The notes beneath the pieces are model-generated. The model saw only the letters and a program-made list of their open reading frames with translations, was not told where the DNA came from and made no database searches. Shown here piece by piece: positions 41,867-49,656 of a stretch of DNA of 64,000 nt. Source of the DNA: Acidobacteriota bacterium. GTDB taxonomy: Bacteria; Acidobacteriota; Terriglobia; Bryobacterales; Bryobacteraceae. Made by a program: the position numbers and the translations under genes. Location: NCBI GenBank assembly GCA_025353165.1, contig JANXRE010000091.1:1-64000 (forward strand), in the 5' to 3' direction. Every line of letters begins with the position of its first letter. Within the stretch, counting starts at the first letter, position 1.

Positions 41867-43000
41867 CTAGAACCCGCTCCCGGATGGAGACCAGGCATCG
41901 TCGTACCAGCGAAGGATGTGGAACGGCTGCTCCGATTGGGCGTCGTCGAAGTACTTGACTACCGCCGAAACGGATCGCCTGAGATCGCCGAGTTTACCGT
42001 CCGCGAGTTTCAGCCTGGCAGTGGCGCGGATGGTCCAGATTGAGTTTCCGCTGACGGACAGCCGGCCCGCCCCCGGCGCGCCCTCGACCAAGGACCGTAC
42101 TTCGTCAATCGACTTTATTGGCTGGACCTGCCGGCGGGCAAGGATTTGCGCAATCGCATCCTGGCCGATTCCGAGCGCCGCGAGCAATGCGGGCGCAGCC
42201 GTGTTCACGTCCACACTCTCGCCGGAACCGTAAACGGTCAAGGAATCCCTGAGGCCGCCTCGGGGAATAAGGCGGCCGGAGGCGTCTCGATCATAATGTC
42301 CGTAAAACAGTTCCGGCGTCATTCCTGGCACAAGGAGAACTTCTTCCAGCTCTTGAAAGGACGCATGGCGCGGCTGAAAAGTCGGAGGCGGCGCCATCGA
42401 GAGCGGGAGAACCTCGCTCCGCGGCCCGGCGGTCCTCCATTCGAGCAGGGTCGCCGCAAGCTGCTGCGCCCGTTGCGGATCCGTTCCGAGAGCCGCGAGC
42501 AGGAGCTCGATCTCGCGGGGCGCCGCTGTGTTGATGTTCAGTTTTCCGGCCTCCGGCGCGACCTCGACGAGCACCTTTCCGGAGGCGTAGTCGAACCACA
42601 GATAGGGCATCGGCGGGCGGTAATAGCGCGGCGAGCCGTCCGGGTTCGGCGATGCGCTTCGACCCCAGGTTCTCCACAGGATGGCGCGGTCGATCGAACC
42701 TGACGCGAGGTAATAAGCGCGCGTGCCATCCACCGCCGTGGATGCGCGCTCCGTTTCACCGCGCACCGTGGTCGCAACGCTGAAAGCGATGGCGGATAAC
42801 CCGGCCGCAAGCCACAGCACAGCCAGCAGCGCGCTGCCCCGTTCCGATAGACACCTTCGACGTGGCGCACGCACTCGTGCGTGCCGTGTCGCGACTCTTC
42901 GCGACACCATTTTTCGGCCCGGCTCGCCAAGCGTCGGCAAGAGTGCCGACGCGGCACGCAAAAGTGCGTGCGCCACACCGGACAGGACCCTAATCCTCAT
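41867..43000 (-). CDS. gspK: T2SS minor pseudopilin GspK with repeat-encoded N-terminal extension
   Basis: 377 residues from ATG 42998-43000, whose ATG overlaps the last codons of gspJ (stop 42990-42992), so this start is supported by coupling. After only seven residues (MRIRVLS) about 45 residues come from the 115-bp palindromic element at 42862-42976. The true class III prepilin leader appears only at ERGSALLAVLWLAAGLSAIA, with cleavage expected after Gly. The body has YYLASGSIDRAILWRTWG and LNINTAAPREIELLLAALG, the helix-hairpin-helix-like GspK signature. GspK caps the pseudopilus tip. Whether the long leader is still processed is unclear, and a downstream start (for example ATG 42910-42912) is possible. 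Confidence 0.88.
   Translation of the reverse strand: MRIRVLSGVAHALLRAASALLPTLGEPGRKMVSRRVATRHARVRAPRRRCLSERGSALLAVLWLAAGLSAIAFSVATTVRGETERASTAVDGTRAYYLASGSIDRAILWRTWGRSASPNPDGSPRYYRPPMPYLWFDYASGKVLVEVAPEAGKLNINTAAPREIELLLAALGTDPQRAQQLAATLLEWRTAGPRSEVLPLSMAPPPTFQPRHASFQELEEVLLVPGMTPELFYGHYDRDASGRLIPRGGLRDSLTVYGSGESVDVNTAAPALLAALGIGQDAIAQILARRQVQPIKSIDEVRSLVEGAPGAGRLSVSGNSIWTIRATARLKLADGKLGDLRRSVSAVVKYFDDAQSEQPFHILRWYDDAWSPSGSGF
42862..42976. repeat. 115-bp palindromic element of four tetraloop hairpins
   Basis: Perfect 13-bp terminal inverted repeats GTGGCGCACGCAC (42862-42874) and GTGCGTGCGCCAC (42964-42976). Inside are four perfect hairpins: GCACGCA-CTCG-TGCGTGC (42867-42884), GTGTCGCGA-CTCT-TCGCGACAC (42886-42907), GCGTCGGCA-AGAG-TGCCGACGC (42931-42952) and GCACGCA-AAAG-TGCGTGC (42954-42971). 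Stems 1 and 4 are identical. A 23-bp unpaired spacer (42908-42930) separates the two halves. It lies wholly within gspK, in frame. It looks like a REP/BIME-type mobile repeat. Confidence 0.85.
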
Positions 43001-43715
43001 ACGATGTCCCCACCACCTTGTTCACCCGGACCGGCAGGGTGATGGTGCTCAACTGCAGTCGCGACGGATCGGGCGACAGCGGCGCCATTTCGATGCGGAT
43101 CGCCGACGGGAATTTACCGCGATGCCATTCCGGCATCCAGCGCTGCAGGCCGGGAGGTGGCATCAGCTCCCGATAAAGAATGCGGCAATACGCCAAACGG
43201 TCCGCAATCACGAACGATCCAGGGCCGGCCTCCACCGGACGCATGCGCGGGACGGCGACACCCGATTCGGGATCCGCGTCAAAGCCCAGGCATAACAGCC
43301 CAAGCGAGGCGGGGCCGTTGTAGAACAGCTCGTTCACGATCAGCCGCACGCCCTCGCCCCGTTCGCCTGGCACGACCCGGTATTCGAGCACTCGCGGATA
43401 CCCGCGCGCGGCTTCCTGCAGGGAATAGCTGGAGACGAAGCGCATCTCGTCGCCGCGGCCTTCGAAGAACCCGAACGGATTGCCCGGATTTGTTCCGCAA
43501 TCGGAGGACAAGGGCATCAGCCCGGCGACCTCCGCCTCGAGGATGCGCTGAACGCTCGCGATGCGCCGGTTGCCGAGCAGCTTGTCGTTGGTCTTCGTCA
43601 TGGCGGTCAGGCCGACCCGCATCGCGGTCATCATGCCGACCGAGAGGAGGCTGACCAGCGTCACCGCGATCAGCAGTTCCAACAAAGTGGTCCCGGATTG
43701 TTTTTGGCGCGTCAT
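42990..43715 (-). CDS. gspJ: T2SS minor pseudopilin GspJ
   Basis: 241 residues from ATG 43713-43715. Prepilin leader MTRQKQSG followed by TTLLELLIAVTLVSLLSVGM; cleavage is expected after Gly8, with Glu at +5. The remainder (RRIASVQRILEAEVAGLMPL, LLCLGFDADPESGVAVPRMR) is a beta-rich globular domain. GspJ is part of the tip complex with GspI and GspK. It overlaps gspI by 4 nt and gspK by 11 nt. Confidence 0.87.
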   Translation of the reverse strand: MTRQKQSGTTLLELLIAVTLVSLLSVGMMTAMRVGLTAMTKTNDKLLGNRRIASVQRILEAEVAGLMPLSSDCGTNPGNPFGFFEGRGDEMRFVSSYSLQEAARGYPRVLEYRVVPGERGEGVRLIVNELFYNGPASLGLLCLGFDADPESGVAVPRMRPVEAGPGSFVIADRLAYCRILYRELMPPPGLQRWMPEWHRGKFPSAIRIEMAPLSPDPSRLQLSTITLPVRVNKVVGTSYED

Positions 43716-44143
43716 CTCGCGATCGCCCCGGCATCCTCGGGCCGGAGTATGCCCTGGCGGAATCCCTCCAGCCGGAAGGAGCGGCGATTGTCGCCGTTCA
43801 CCCACCAGATCTCCAGTTCGACGCGGTCCAGCACGGCGGAGCCAGGGCCCGCGCCCGGAGGCATCTCCCAAGGGCGGATTTCCGCGCGCCATCCACCGTT
43901 TTGCCAGCCCGTGATTCGTGAATCGAGTGGACCCTCCAAGGGCTGGAATCGGGGGGCCTTCAGGTCCAGGAGAAGTTCGTCCATCTTGGCGCGCCCGGCT
44001 TGAGCTGCGCGATCATAATCGGTTAGCCGCGCACCGGTGCGCAAGGAGGTCGAGAGATTCGCCAGCAAGCCAGAAACGGCGATGGCCATGATGACGGTGG
44101 CCACCAGCACTTCCAATAATGTGAATCCCCGCTCTTGCTTCAT
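43712..44143 (-). CDS. gspI: T2SS minor pseudopilin GspI
   Basis: 143 residues. Classic leader MKQERG|FTLLEVLVATVIMAIA. The remainder has AGRAKMDELLLDLKAPRFQP and VLDRVELEIWWVNGDNRRSF, matching the short GspI fold. It nucleates the pseudopilus tip. Overlaps gspH and gspJ by 4 nt each. Confidence 0.88.
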   Translation of the reverse strand: MKQERGFTLLEVLVATVIMAIAVSGLLANLSTSLRTGARLTDYDRAAQAGRAKMDELLLDLKAPRFQPLEGPLDSRITGWQNGGWRAEIRPWEMPPGAGPGSAVLDRVELEIWWVNGDNRRSFRLEGFRQGILRPEDAGAIAR

Positions 44144-44619
44144 TGCTTCTCAACCTGCGGCACTCCGGTGACGGGATCCACGCGCACGATCCGGCGGACA
44201 TTGCGGCGGTTCTCGATCAACACCCCAAATCTCGGCGGCGCGCCGCCCGGATAAAGCAGGAACCGGCGCGGCGCGTTCGGATTGCCGGGCTCCGGCGGAA
44301 GGATGTCCACAATCCGCACGCCGTCCGGCAGTTCGAGCCGCTTCGCGAATCCGGTTTCCGTCGAGTACATCGTCATCGCGTTCTGGCTCCTGTCGATGGT
44401 GATCTCAATCGTCACCTGCTTCCGCTCGGCCCGGTTGAGACCCGTATTGATGAAACCGGAGATCGCGTCCGACGCCTGCTGAAGCCGGAGCGAATCGATA
44501 CCCGATGTCACCGACGGGAACATCAGCCCCGCGAAAAGCGAGATCAGCGCGACCACGATCAGCATCTCAATCAGGGTCACGCCCGATTGCGCCGGCGCGC
44601 GCGGGACCGCCGCGGTCAC
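44140..44619 (-). CDS. gspH: T2SS minor pseudopilin GspH
   Basis: 159 residues. Leader MTAAVPRAPAQSG followed by VTLIEMLIVVALISLFAGLM, a class III prepilin signal with Val rather than Phe at +1. The globular part (QASDAISGFINTGLNRAERK, VTIEITIDRSQNAMTMYSTE) fits GspH. Bridges the pseudopilus shaft and the tip. Overlaps gspG by 4 nt. Confidence 0.85.
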   Translation of the reverse strand: MTAAVPRAPAQSGVTLIEMLIVVALISLFAGLMFPSVTSGIDSLRLQQASDAISGFINTGLNRAERKQVTIEITIDRSQNAMTMYSTETGFAKRLELPDGVRIVDILPPEPGNPNAPRRFLLYPGGAPPRFGVLIENRRNVRRIVRVDPVTGVPQVEKQ

Positions 44620-45056
44620 TGCGATTTCCAGCTCACGATGTCGGCGGCGTTTCCTTCACCTCCGGGCGCGCCGTCCTGGCCCAGCGAAACGACATCCGGT
44701 TCGTCGCCATGCTCGCCCGGATACTTGTACAGGTACGGGTGCCCCCAGGGATCGTTCGGGATCTCCTGCGGGAGGTACGGTCCGGCCCACTGGGTCAGGC
44801 CTTCGGGCCGGAGGCGGAGCGCGTTCAGCCCCTGTTCCGTGGTTGGATAAGTGCCGGTGTCGAGCTTGTAGGCTCCCAGCGCTGTCCCGAATGCGTTCAC
44901 CTGCGCCTTGGCGGCCACGCGCCGGGCGTTGTCGGTTTTGTTGAGGAAACGGGGAGCCACAAGCGCCGCGAATAACGCGATGATCGTGACCACGACAAGC
45001 ATCTCGATGAGCGTGACGCCGGCTTGAGCGGTTCTGCGTTTGGAAGTCTTGTTCAT
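44616..45056 (-). CDS. gspG: T2SS major pseudopilin GspG
   Basis: 146 residues. Leader MNKTSKRRTAQAG then VTLIEMLVVVTIIALFAALV; cleavage after Gly13. The C-terminus has the diagnostic GspG blocks: LGAYKLDTGTYPTTEQGLNA, GPYLPQEIPNDPWGHPYLYK and PDVVSLGQDGAPGGEGNAAD, the calcium-binding loop. It polymerises into the piston-like pseudopilus. Confidence 0.94.
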   Translation of the reverse strand: MNKTSKRRTAQAGVTLIEMLVVVTIIALFAALVAPRFLNKTDNARRVAAKAQVNAFGTALGAYKLDTGTYPTTEQGLNALRLRPEGLTQWAGPYLPQEIPNDPWGHPYLYKYPGEHGDEPDVVSLGQDGAPGGEGNAADIVSWKSQ

Positions 45057-45060
45057 TGTT

Positions 45061-46281
45061 TTATACCGCGATGTCGTTGATGCTGGTGATCGCCAGCAGC
45101 ATGCTTAGGATTAACACGCCCACCATGATTCCCATCACCAGAATGATCAGTGGTTCGAACAACGAGGTGAACCGCCGGATCGCGGCGCGCGTGTCAGTTT
45201 CGTAAATATCGGCCATGCGCGAGAACATCAGATCGAGTTTGCCCGTTTCCTCGCCGACGCTCAACAAGTGGCCGGCGAGTGGCGGGAACTGGCCGCATTT
45301 TCGGATGGGCCCCGCGATGCCTTCGCCGCGCTTGATTCCCTGAGCCACGAATTCGAGGGAGCCGGCAATGCGTTTGTTATTCAGGATCGCTCCGGCTATC
45401 CCGATGGATTGCACCAGCGGCACGTTGTTGGCCACCAGCGTTGCCATCGCACGCGCAAAGCGGGCCGTTTCGGCCTTGCGCAGCGCATCGCCGAGCACAG
45501 GTATCCGCAGCCGCAGCGTGTCCCACCAGAGCCGTCCCGTAACGGTTCGGATGTAGCCCTGCATCGACAGGAAGCCGACCACCACGGCGGTCACGGCCAT
45601 CCAGCCGTACCGGTTTACGATCTTGCTCATCTCGAGCATGATCTTGGTGGGAAGTGGCATCTGCATCCGCGACTGCTCGAACACTGTCGCGAATCGCGGA
45701 ACGACAAATTCCATCAGGATCAGGATCGAAGTCAAACCCACCAGGCTGAGCAAAGCCGGGTAGATCATCGACGAGATGATGTAGTTGCGGAGTTCGTCGC
45801 GGGTGCGCTCAAACTCCGTGAGGCGCTCGAAGACCTGGGCGAGCGATCCGCTCGCTTCTCCCGCCCTCACCATGTTGATGTAGAGTTCCGTGAAGTATTC
45901 GGGGTGAGACGCGAGACTGTCGGCGAGGGACTTGCCGCCCCTCAACACCCGGATGATATCCGCCACAACGCCGCGGAAATGCGGCCGGTCCGTGAGTTCG
46001 CTGGTGATCGTGAGCGCCCGATCCACCGGCACGCCCGAGTTCAGCAGGGTGGACAACTCCTGCGTGAAAAACATGACGTCGCGGCGGCGGCCCGGCGTGT
46101 AGTTGAACTTGAATCGCGCTGCCAGTCCGCCGGATTCCTGTGGAGTCGCGCCGACATAAACCGGAATCAGTCCCTGGCGCCGCAGTTCGTTCGCGACACG
46201 TTTATCGCTGTCGGCGGTCAGCGTGCCGGTGCGGACCTTCCCGTCCGAGGCAACGGCTTTGAAGAAGTACGCAGTCGGCAT
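45061..46281 (-). CDS. gspF: T2SS inner-membrane platform protein GspF
   Basis: 406 residues, standard. Two homologous GspF halves, each ending in membrane spans: FFTQELSTLLNSGVPVDRAL then LSLVGLTSILILMEFVVPRF, and ARFARAMATLVANNVPLVQS then the final LIILVMGIMVGVLILSMLLA. MPTAYFFKAVASDGKVRTGT at the start is typical. It is the rotor/platform that transmits GspE motion. 2 bp from gspE. Confidence 0.95.
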   Translation of the reverse strand: MPTAYFFKAVASDGKVRTGTLTADSDKRVANELRRQGLIPVYVGATPQESGGLAARFKFNYTPGRRRDVMFFTQELSTLLNSGVPVDRALTITSELTDRPHFRGVVADIIRVLRGGKSLADSLASHPEYFTELYINMVRAGEASGSLAQVFERLTEFERTRDELRNYIISSMIYPALLSLVGLTSILILMEFVVPRFATVFEQSRMQMPLPTKIMLEMSKIVNRYGWMAVTAVVVGFLSMQGYIRTVTGRLWWDTLRLRIPVLGDALRKAETARFARAMATLVANNVPLVQSIGIAGAILNNKRIAGSLEFVAQGIKRGEGIAGPIRKCGQFPPLAGHLLSVGEETGKLDLMFSRMADIYETDTRAAIRRFTSLFEPLIILVMGIMVGVLILSMLLAITSINDIAV

Positions 46282-46283
46282 GT

Positions 46284-47924
46284 TCAGAATTCCTGCGTGA
46301 CCCGGATCACTTCATCGGCGGTTGTGAGGCCAGTGGCGACTTTCAGCCATCCGTCCTCGCGAAGATTCCGCATGCCATGCCGCCGCGCCGCGTTCGTGAT
46401 CTGCGCCGCGTCGGTGTTCTTCATGATGAGCGCGCGAATCTCGTCGTTGAGTTCCATCAGCTCGAAGATGCCCATGCGGCCCTTGTATCCGCTTTGATTG
46501 CAGTCGTCGCAACCCGCGCCCCGGAACGTGTCAATCTCCTCGTTGAAAGGAGTGAGGCGCTTCCCGGCCGGAACTTTGCACTTGGGACAGATCAGGCGGA
46601 CCAGTCGCTGAGCGAGCACGGCCACCACCGAGGACGTGATCAGATAATTCTCCACGCCCATGTCGGTGAGCCGCGTGATGGCGCTGGGCGCGTCGTTGGT
46701 GTGCAGCGTCGAGTAAACAAAGTGGCCGGTTAGAGCGGCGCGGATGGCGATTGCGGCGGTTTCCTGGTCGCGGATTTCGCCCACCATGATCACGTCCGGG
46801 TCCTGGCGGACGATGTGGCGCAGGCCGGACGCGAACGTCAGACCGATCTGCGGATTCACGTGGATCTGGTTGATCCCGTCCATCTGGTATTCCACCGGGT
46901 CTTCGATGGTGATGATCTTCTTGTCCGTCTGGTTGATCCGCTTCAGCGCCGAATAGAGCGTCGTCGATTTTCCGCTGCCCGTCGGTCCGGTGACCAGGAA
47001 GATTCCGTGCGGCAGCGCGGTGAAGTGTTCCATCCGCTGGAGCATGTGCTCGTCGAAACCGAGCCGGTACAGGTCGTAAAAATCGCCCGCGGATCGGTCG
47101 AGCAAGCGCATGACGACGCTCTCGCCGTACAGCGTCGGCAGTGTCGACACGCGGAGATCGACTTCGCGGCCGATGGTTTTGATCTTGATGCGGCCGTCCT
47201 GCGGGAGACGGCGCTCGGCGATATTCAGCTTGGCCATCAGTTTCACGCGCGAGATGATGGCGGCCTTCATTTCGCGCGGCGGAGGATCCTGGCTGTACAA
47301 CACGCCATCCACGCGGAAACGAATGCGGAACTCCTTCTCAAACGGCTCGATGTGGATGTCGCTGGCGCGCTTCTCGACGGCCTGGGCGATCACTCCGTTT
47401 ACCAGCCGGATCACCGGCGCCTCGCTCGCCATGTCGCGAAGATGCTCGAGATCCTCGCTGGCGAATCCGCTTTCCGCGTCGGCGTCCCCGTCCGATCGCG
47501 ACGCCGTCTCGCCGTAGTAGCGGTCGATCGCATCGAGGATTTCCTGCTCGGCCGCGAGCACTGGTTCGACCCGCAGTCCCGTGCAGGCCTTGACCGCCGA
47601 GATGGTTTCGAAATCCAGCGGATCGGCCATGGCCAGCCGCAAGCTGTGGTCATAGAGCGCCAGCGGCAGGCACCGCGACGAGCGGAGAAAGCGAGGCGAA
47701 AGTCCCTCGGTCTCCGGAGACGAGGCGGGCGCTTCCTGAATCGTGACCAACGGGATGGAAAGCTGGTCCGAGAGAGCGGCCAGCACGTCGCGATGCGCAA
47801 CGAAACCAAGATCCACCAGCACCTTGCCGATCTTCTCGCCGCGCTCTTTCTGAATCTCGAGAGCGCGGTCGAGGTCTTCCTGCACAATCAGCCGCCGGTC
47901 GATCAGAATTTCGCCGAGCCGCAC
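46284..47924 (-). CDS. gspE: T2SS assembly ATPase GspE
   Basis: 546 residues from GTG 47922-47924 (MRLGEILIDRRLIVQEDLDR). N-terminal MshEN-like domain (about 1-150), then the AAA-type ATPase: Walker A VTGPTGSGKSTTLYS near residue 315, Asp box TIEDPVEYQMDGI, Walker B IMVGEIRDQETAAIA and the His box. Near residue 455, CPKC and CDDC form the tetracysteine zinc element present in GspE. It powers pseudopilus extension on the cytoplasmic face. The GTG follows the preceding TGA directly. Confidence 0.96.
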   Translation of the reverse strand: MRLGEILIDRRLIVQEDLDRALEIQKERGEKIGKVLVDLGFVAHRDVLAALSDQLSIPLVTIQEAPASSPETEGLSPRFLRSSRCLPLALYDHSLRLAMADPLDFETISAVKACTGLRVEPVLAAEQEILDAIDRYYGETASRSDGDADAESGFASEDLEHLRDMASEAPVIRLVNGVIAQAVEKRASDIHIEPFEKEFRIRFRVDGVLYSQDPPPREMKAAIISRVKLMAKLNIAERRLPQDGRIKIKTIGREVDLRVSTLPTLYGESVVMRLLDRSAGDFYDLYRLGFDEHMLQRMEHFTALPHGIFLVTGPTGSGKSTTLYSALKRINQTDKKIITIEDPVEYQMDGINQIHVNPQIGLTFASGLRHIVRQDPDVIMVGEIRDQETAAIAIRAALTGHFVYSTLHTNDAPSAITRLTDMGVENYLITSSVVAVLAQRLVRLICPKCKVPAGKRLTPFNEEIDTFRGAGCDDCNQSGYKGRMGIFELMELNDEIRALIMKNTDAAQITNAARRHGMRNLREDGWLKVATGLTTADEVIRVTQEF

Positions 47925-48464
47925 TCAGTACTCCTCGGCCTTAACGGTGGTGTTCAAGGCTGCGCCTTTGGCCATGGCCTCCAGCAGCTTTCCGCGCTGC
48001 ACGTGCATGACGATCTGGGCGGGAATGTCGTTGCCGATCTCCCAGGGCGAGCGCATCAGCGATACAGCCAGGACGACCTGCTCGTCCTGCGGCATCGCGA
48101 CCATGAAGTTGCTCAGGTTGCGGACAATCGCAAACATGGTTTCGCGCAACACCGGCAGGCGTTTCTGCTTTTTTTCATGCTGGGCGATCAGTAGATCCTG
48201 GCGCGGGTTCGGGCTGAACGGCGTTAACGCGGGGCCATTCGCGAGGCTGATGTCGGCGCTGAAAACGACGCCCACTCCCTCGACGTAGAAACCGCGCGCG
48301 AATCCCAGGACGATCCAGGGTTCGTCCGGGAACATGCTCTGCAACTGGCCGTTTACTACTTTCTCCATGTTCGAGACGTCGATACGAGTGATTTTGGGGC
48401 GCTCGCGGGTTCCGGCGGCCAGCGCCGCCGCGAAGCAGAGCGCCACGGCAAACAGGCGGGTCAT
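47925..48464 (-). CDS. Uncharacterised exported protein between sigma/anti-sigma pair and gspE
   Basis: 179 residues. Signal peptide MTRLFAVALCFAAALAAGT. The mature part has KITRIDVSNMEKVVNGQLQS, GFYVEGVGVVFSADISLANG and LPVLRETMFAIVRNLSNFMV. No family assigned. It overlaps the anti-sigma gene by 4 nt and abuts gspE, so it is co-expressed with the secretion system. Possible roles include a periplasmic sensor partner of the anti-sigma factor or a T2SS accessory factor; both are inferences. Confidence 0.72.
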   Translation of the reverse strand: MTRLFAVALCFAAALAAGTRERPKITRIDVSNMEKVVNGQLQSMFPDEPWIVLGFARGFYVEGVGVVFSADISLANGPALTPFSPNPRQDLLIAQHEKKQKRLPVLRETMFAIVRNLSNFMVAMPQDEQVVLAVSLMRSPWEIGNDIPAQIVMHVQRGKLLEAMAKGAALNTTVKAEEY

Positions 48465-49036
48465 TGTCCACCCCCGGGTTCCATGCGGTTGACCGCGACA
48501 TACAACGTTCCGAGCTGCTTCATCTTCATGCGCCAGTCCTCTTCAAACGCGACCTGCATGGTCCGCAGATCGAACTGGTGTCTCTTTTCGGAGGCCGCCA
48601 GGAGTTCCACTGTACGCTGCTGGTTGACCGCGATGGCCTTCGCCACCGCCTGATCCACGCGCGCCGAAACCCGCGCTTCGATGTCCGCGGTATCCACCTG
48701 GGCGACGGCGGGTGCGACAGCCGGCGGCCGCATCGCAAACCCATGTACGACGATCGCCAGCGCAAGCATAGCCGCGCCCGCAAATCCGAGCCGCGGGCCA
48801 GACCGCCACAACCGCTGCCACCAATGGGGCTCGAACACTTTATCCGAAACGAAGCCAATCCGGCGCGGGATCTCTTCCTCGCGCACCGACAGCAGGGCGG
48901 CCTGCGTGGTCTCCAAACGGGCCAGTTCGTCGCGGCAGGACAAGCACGCGGCCGCGTGGGCCTTTAGGGCCGCACGCTCTTCCCGCGTCGCTTCCCCCAG
49001 CAGGTAACTTTTCAGATCGACGGAATCACAGCTCAT
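48461..49036 (-). CDS. Membrane anti-sigma factor with zinc-finger domain
   Basis: 191 residues from ATG 49034-49036 (MSCDSVDLKSYLLGEATREE), overlapping the sigma gene's stop by 4 nt. The N-terminal ZAS-type zinc finger has LKAHAAACLSCRDEL, that is HxxxCxxC. One membrane span (LGFAGAAMLALAIVVHGFAM) near residue 85-105 leads to a periplasmic coiled coil (VDTADIEARVSARVDQAVAK). It should hold the adjacent ECF sigma factor inactive until a periplasmic signal. Confidence 0.88.
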   Translation of the reverse strand: MSCDSVDLKSYLLGEATREERAALKAHAAACLSCRDELARLETTQAALLSVREEEIPRRIGFVSDKVFEPHWWQRLWRSGPRLGFAGAAMLALAIVVHGFAMRPPAVAPAVAQVDTADIEARVSARVDQAVAKAIAVNQQRTVELLAASEKRHQFDLRTMQVAFEEDWRMKMKQLGTLYVAVNRMEPGGGQ

Positions 49037-49584
49037 GCCTCTCCCCCGGTTTTCACCGGAGCCAGCGTCTCTTTCAGCAGGTCGAGCGCGGTGTACAGGC
49101 GGGATTTCACGGTCGAGACCGGACACGAAAGAATCTCGGCCATCTCCTCGAATTTAAACCCCTGGTACATCTTCAACACCACCGCTTCACGCTGCTCGTC
49201 GTTGAGTCGCGTCAACGCGCTCCGGACGGCCAGCGTCAGCTCGATCGGGAACGCACCGCTAGAGGATTCCGCCGAGCCCGGATCGAATCCGATCTCGACG
49301 TCATCCGGCCGCGAACGGCGCAGCAGCGAGTAGGCCTCGTTATGCGCAATCCGAAACAGCCACGGCGCAAAGCGGCCGGGATCTTCGAGCTTCCCAAGGT
49401 TCTGATAAGCCTTGAGAAACACGTCCTGGCTCAGATCGAGAGCGTCCTCCCGATCGCGTACCAGCCTCAGCAGGTAATTGTAGATGCGCTTTTCCCATCT
49501 CGACACAAGGAGGTTATAGGCCTCCACGTTGCCGCGGCGCGCCTTGGCGATCAGGTCGCGGTCCTCGACCTCCCGAAAGATCAA
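49033..49584 (-). CDS. ECF-type RNA polymerase sigma factor
   Basis: 183 residues. Sigma region 2 has VSRWEKRIYNYLLRLVRDRE then DALDLSQDVFLKAYQNLGKL; region 4 has LNDEQREAVVLKMYQGFKFE then EMAEILSCPVSTVKSRLYTA, the DNA-binding HTH. This is a SigW/RpoE-like ECF factor. It opens the unit sigma, anti-sigma, unknown, gspE onwards, all co-directional with overlapping or abutting ends, so it probably controls the secretion genes together with itself. Confidence 0.93.
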   Translation of the reverse strand: MIFREVEDRDLIAKARRGNVEAYNLLVSRWEKRIYNYLLRLVRDREDALDLSQDVFLKAYQNLGKLEDPGRFAPWLFRIAHNEAYSLLRRSRPDDVEIGFDPGSAESSSGAFPIELTLAVRSALTRLNDEQREAVVLKMYQGFKFEEMAEILSCPVSTVKSRLYTALDLLKETLAPVKTGGEA

Positions 49585-49656
49585 CTCTTCGGCTCCGTTA
49601 TAGTGACGCCGGAAAGGGCGTAAAAAGTCGATAACTTAATTATGTTGTACAGGCAG

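Noticed and set aside
46815-48194. 459-codon plus-strand open frame opposite gspE
   Set aside because: Shadow of gspE; no domain recognisable.
49585-49656. ECF autoregulatory promoter upstream of the sigma gene
   Set aside because: No convincing -35 AAC-type motif with proper spacing could be placed by eye.
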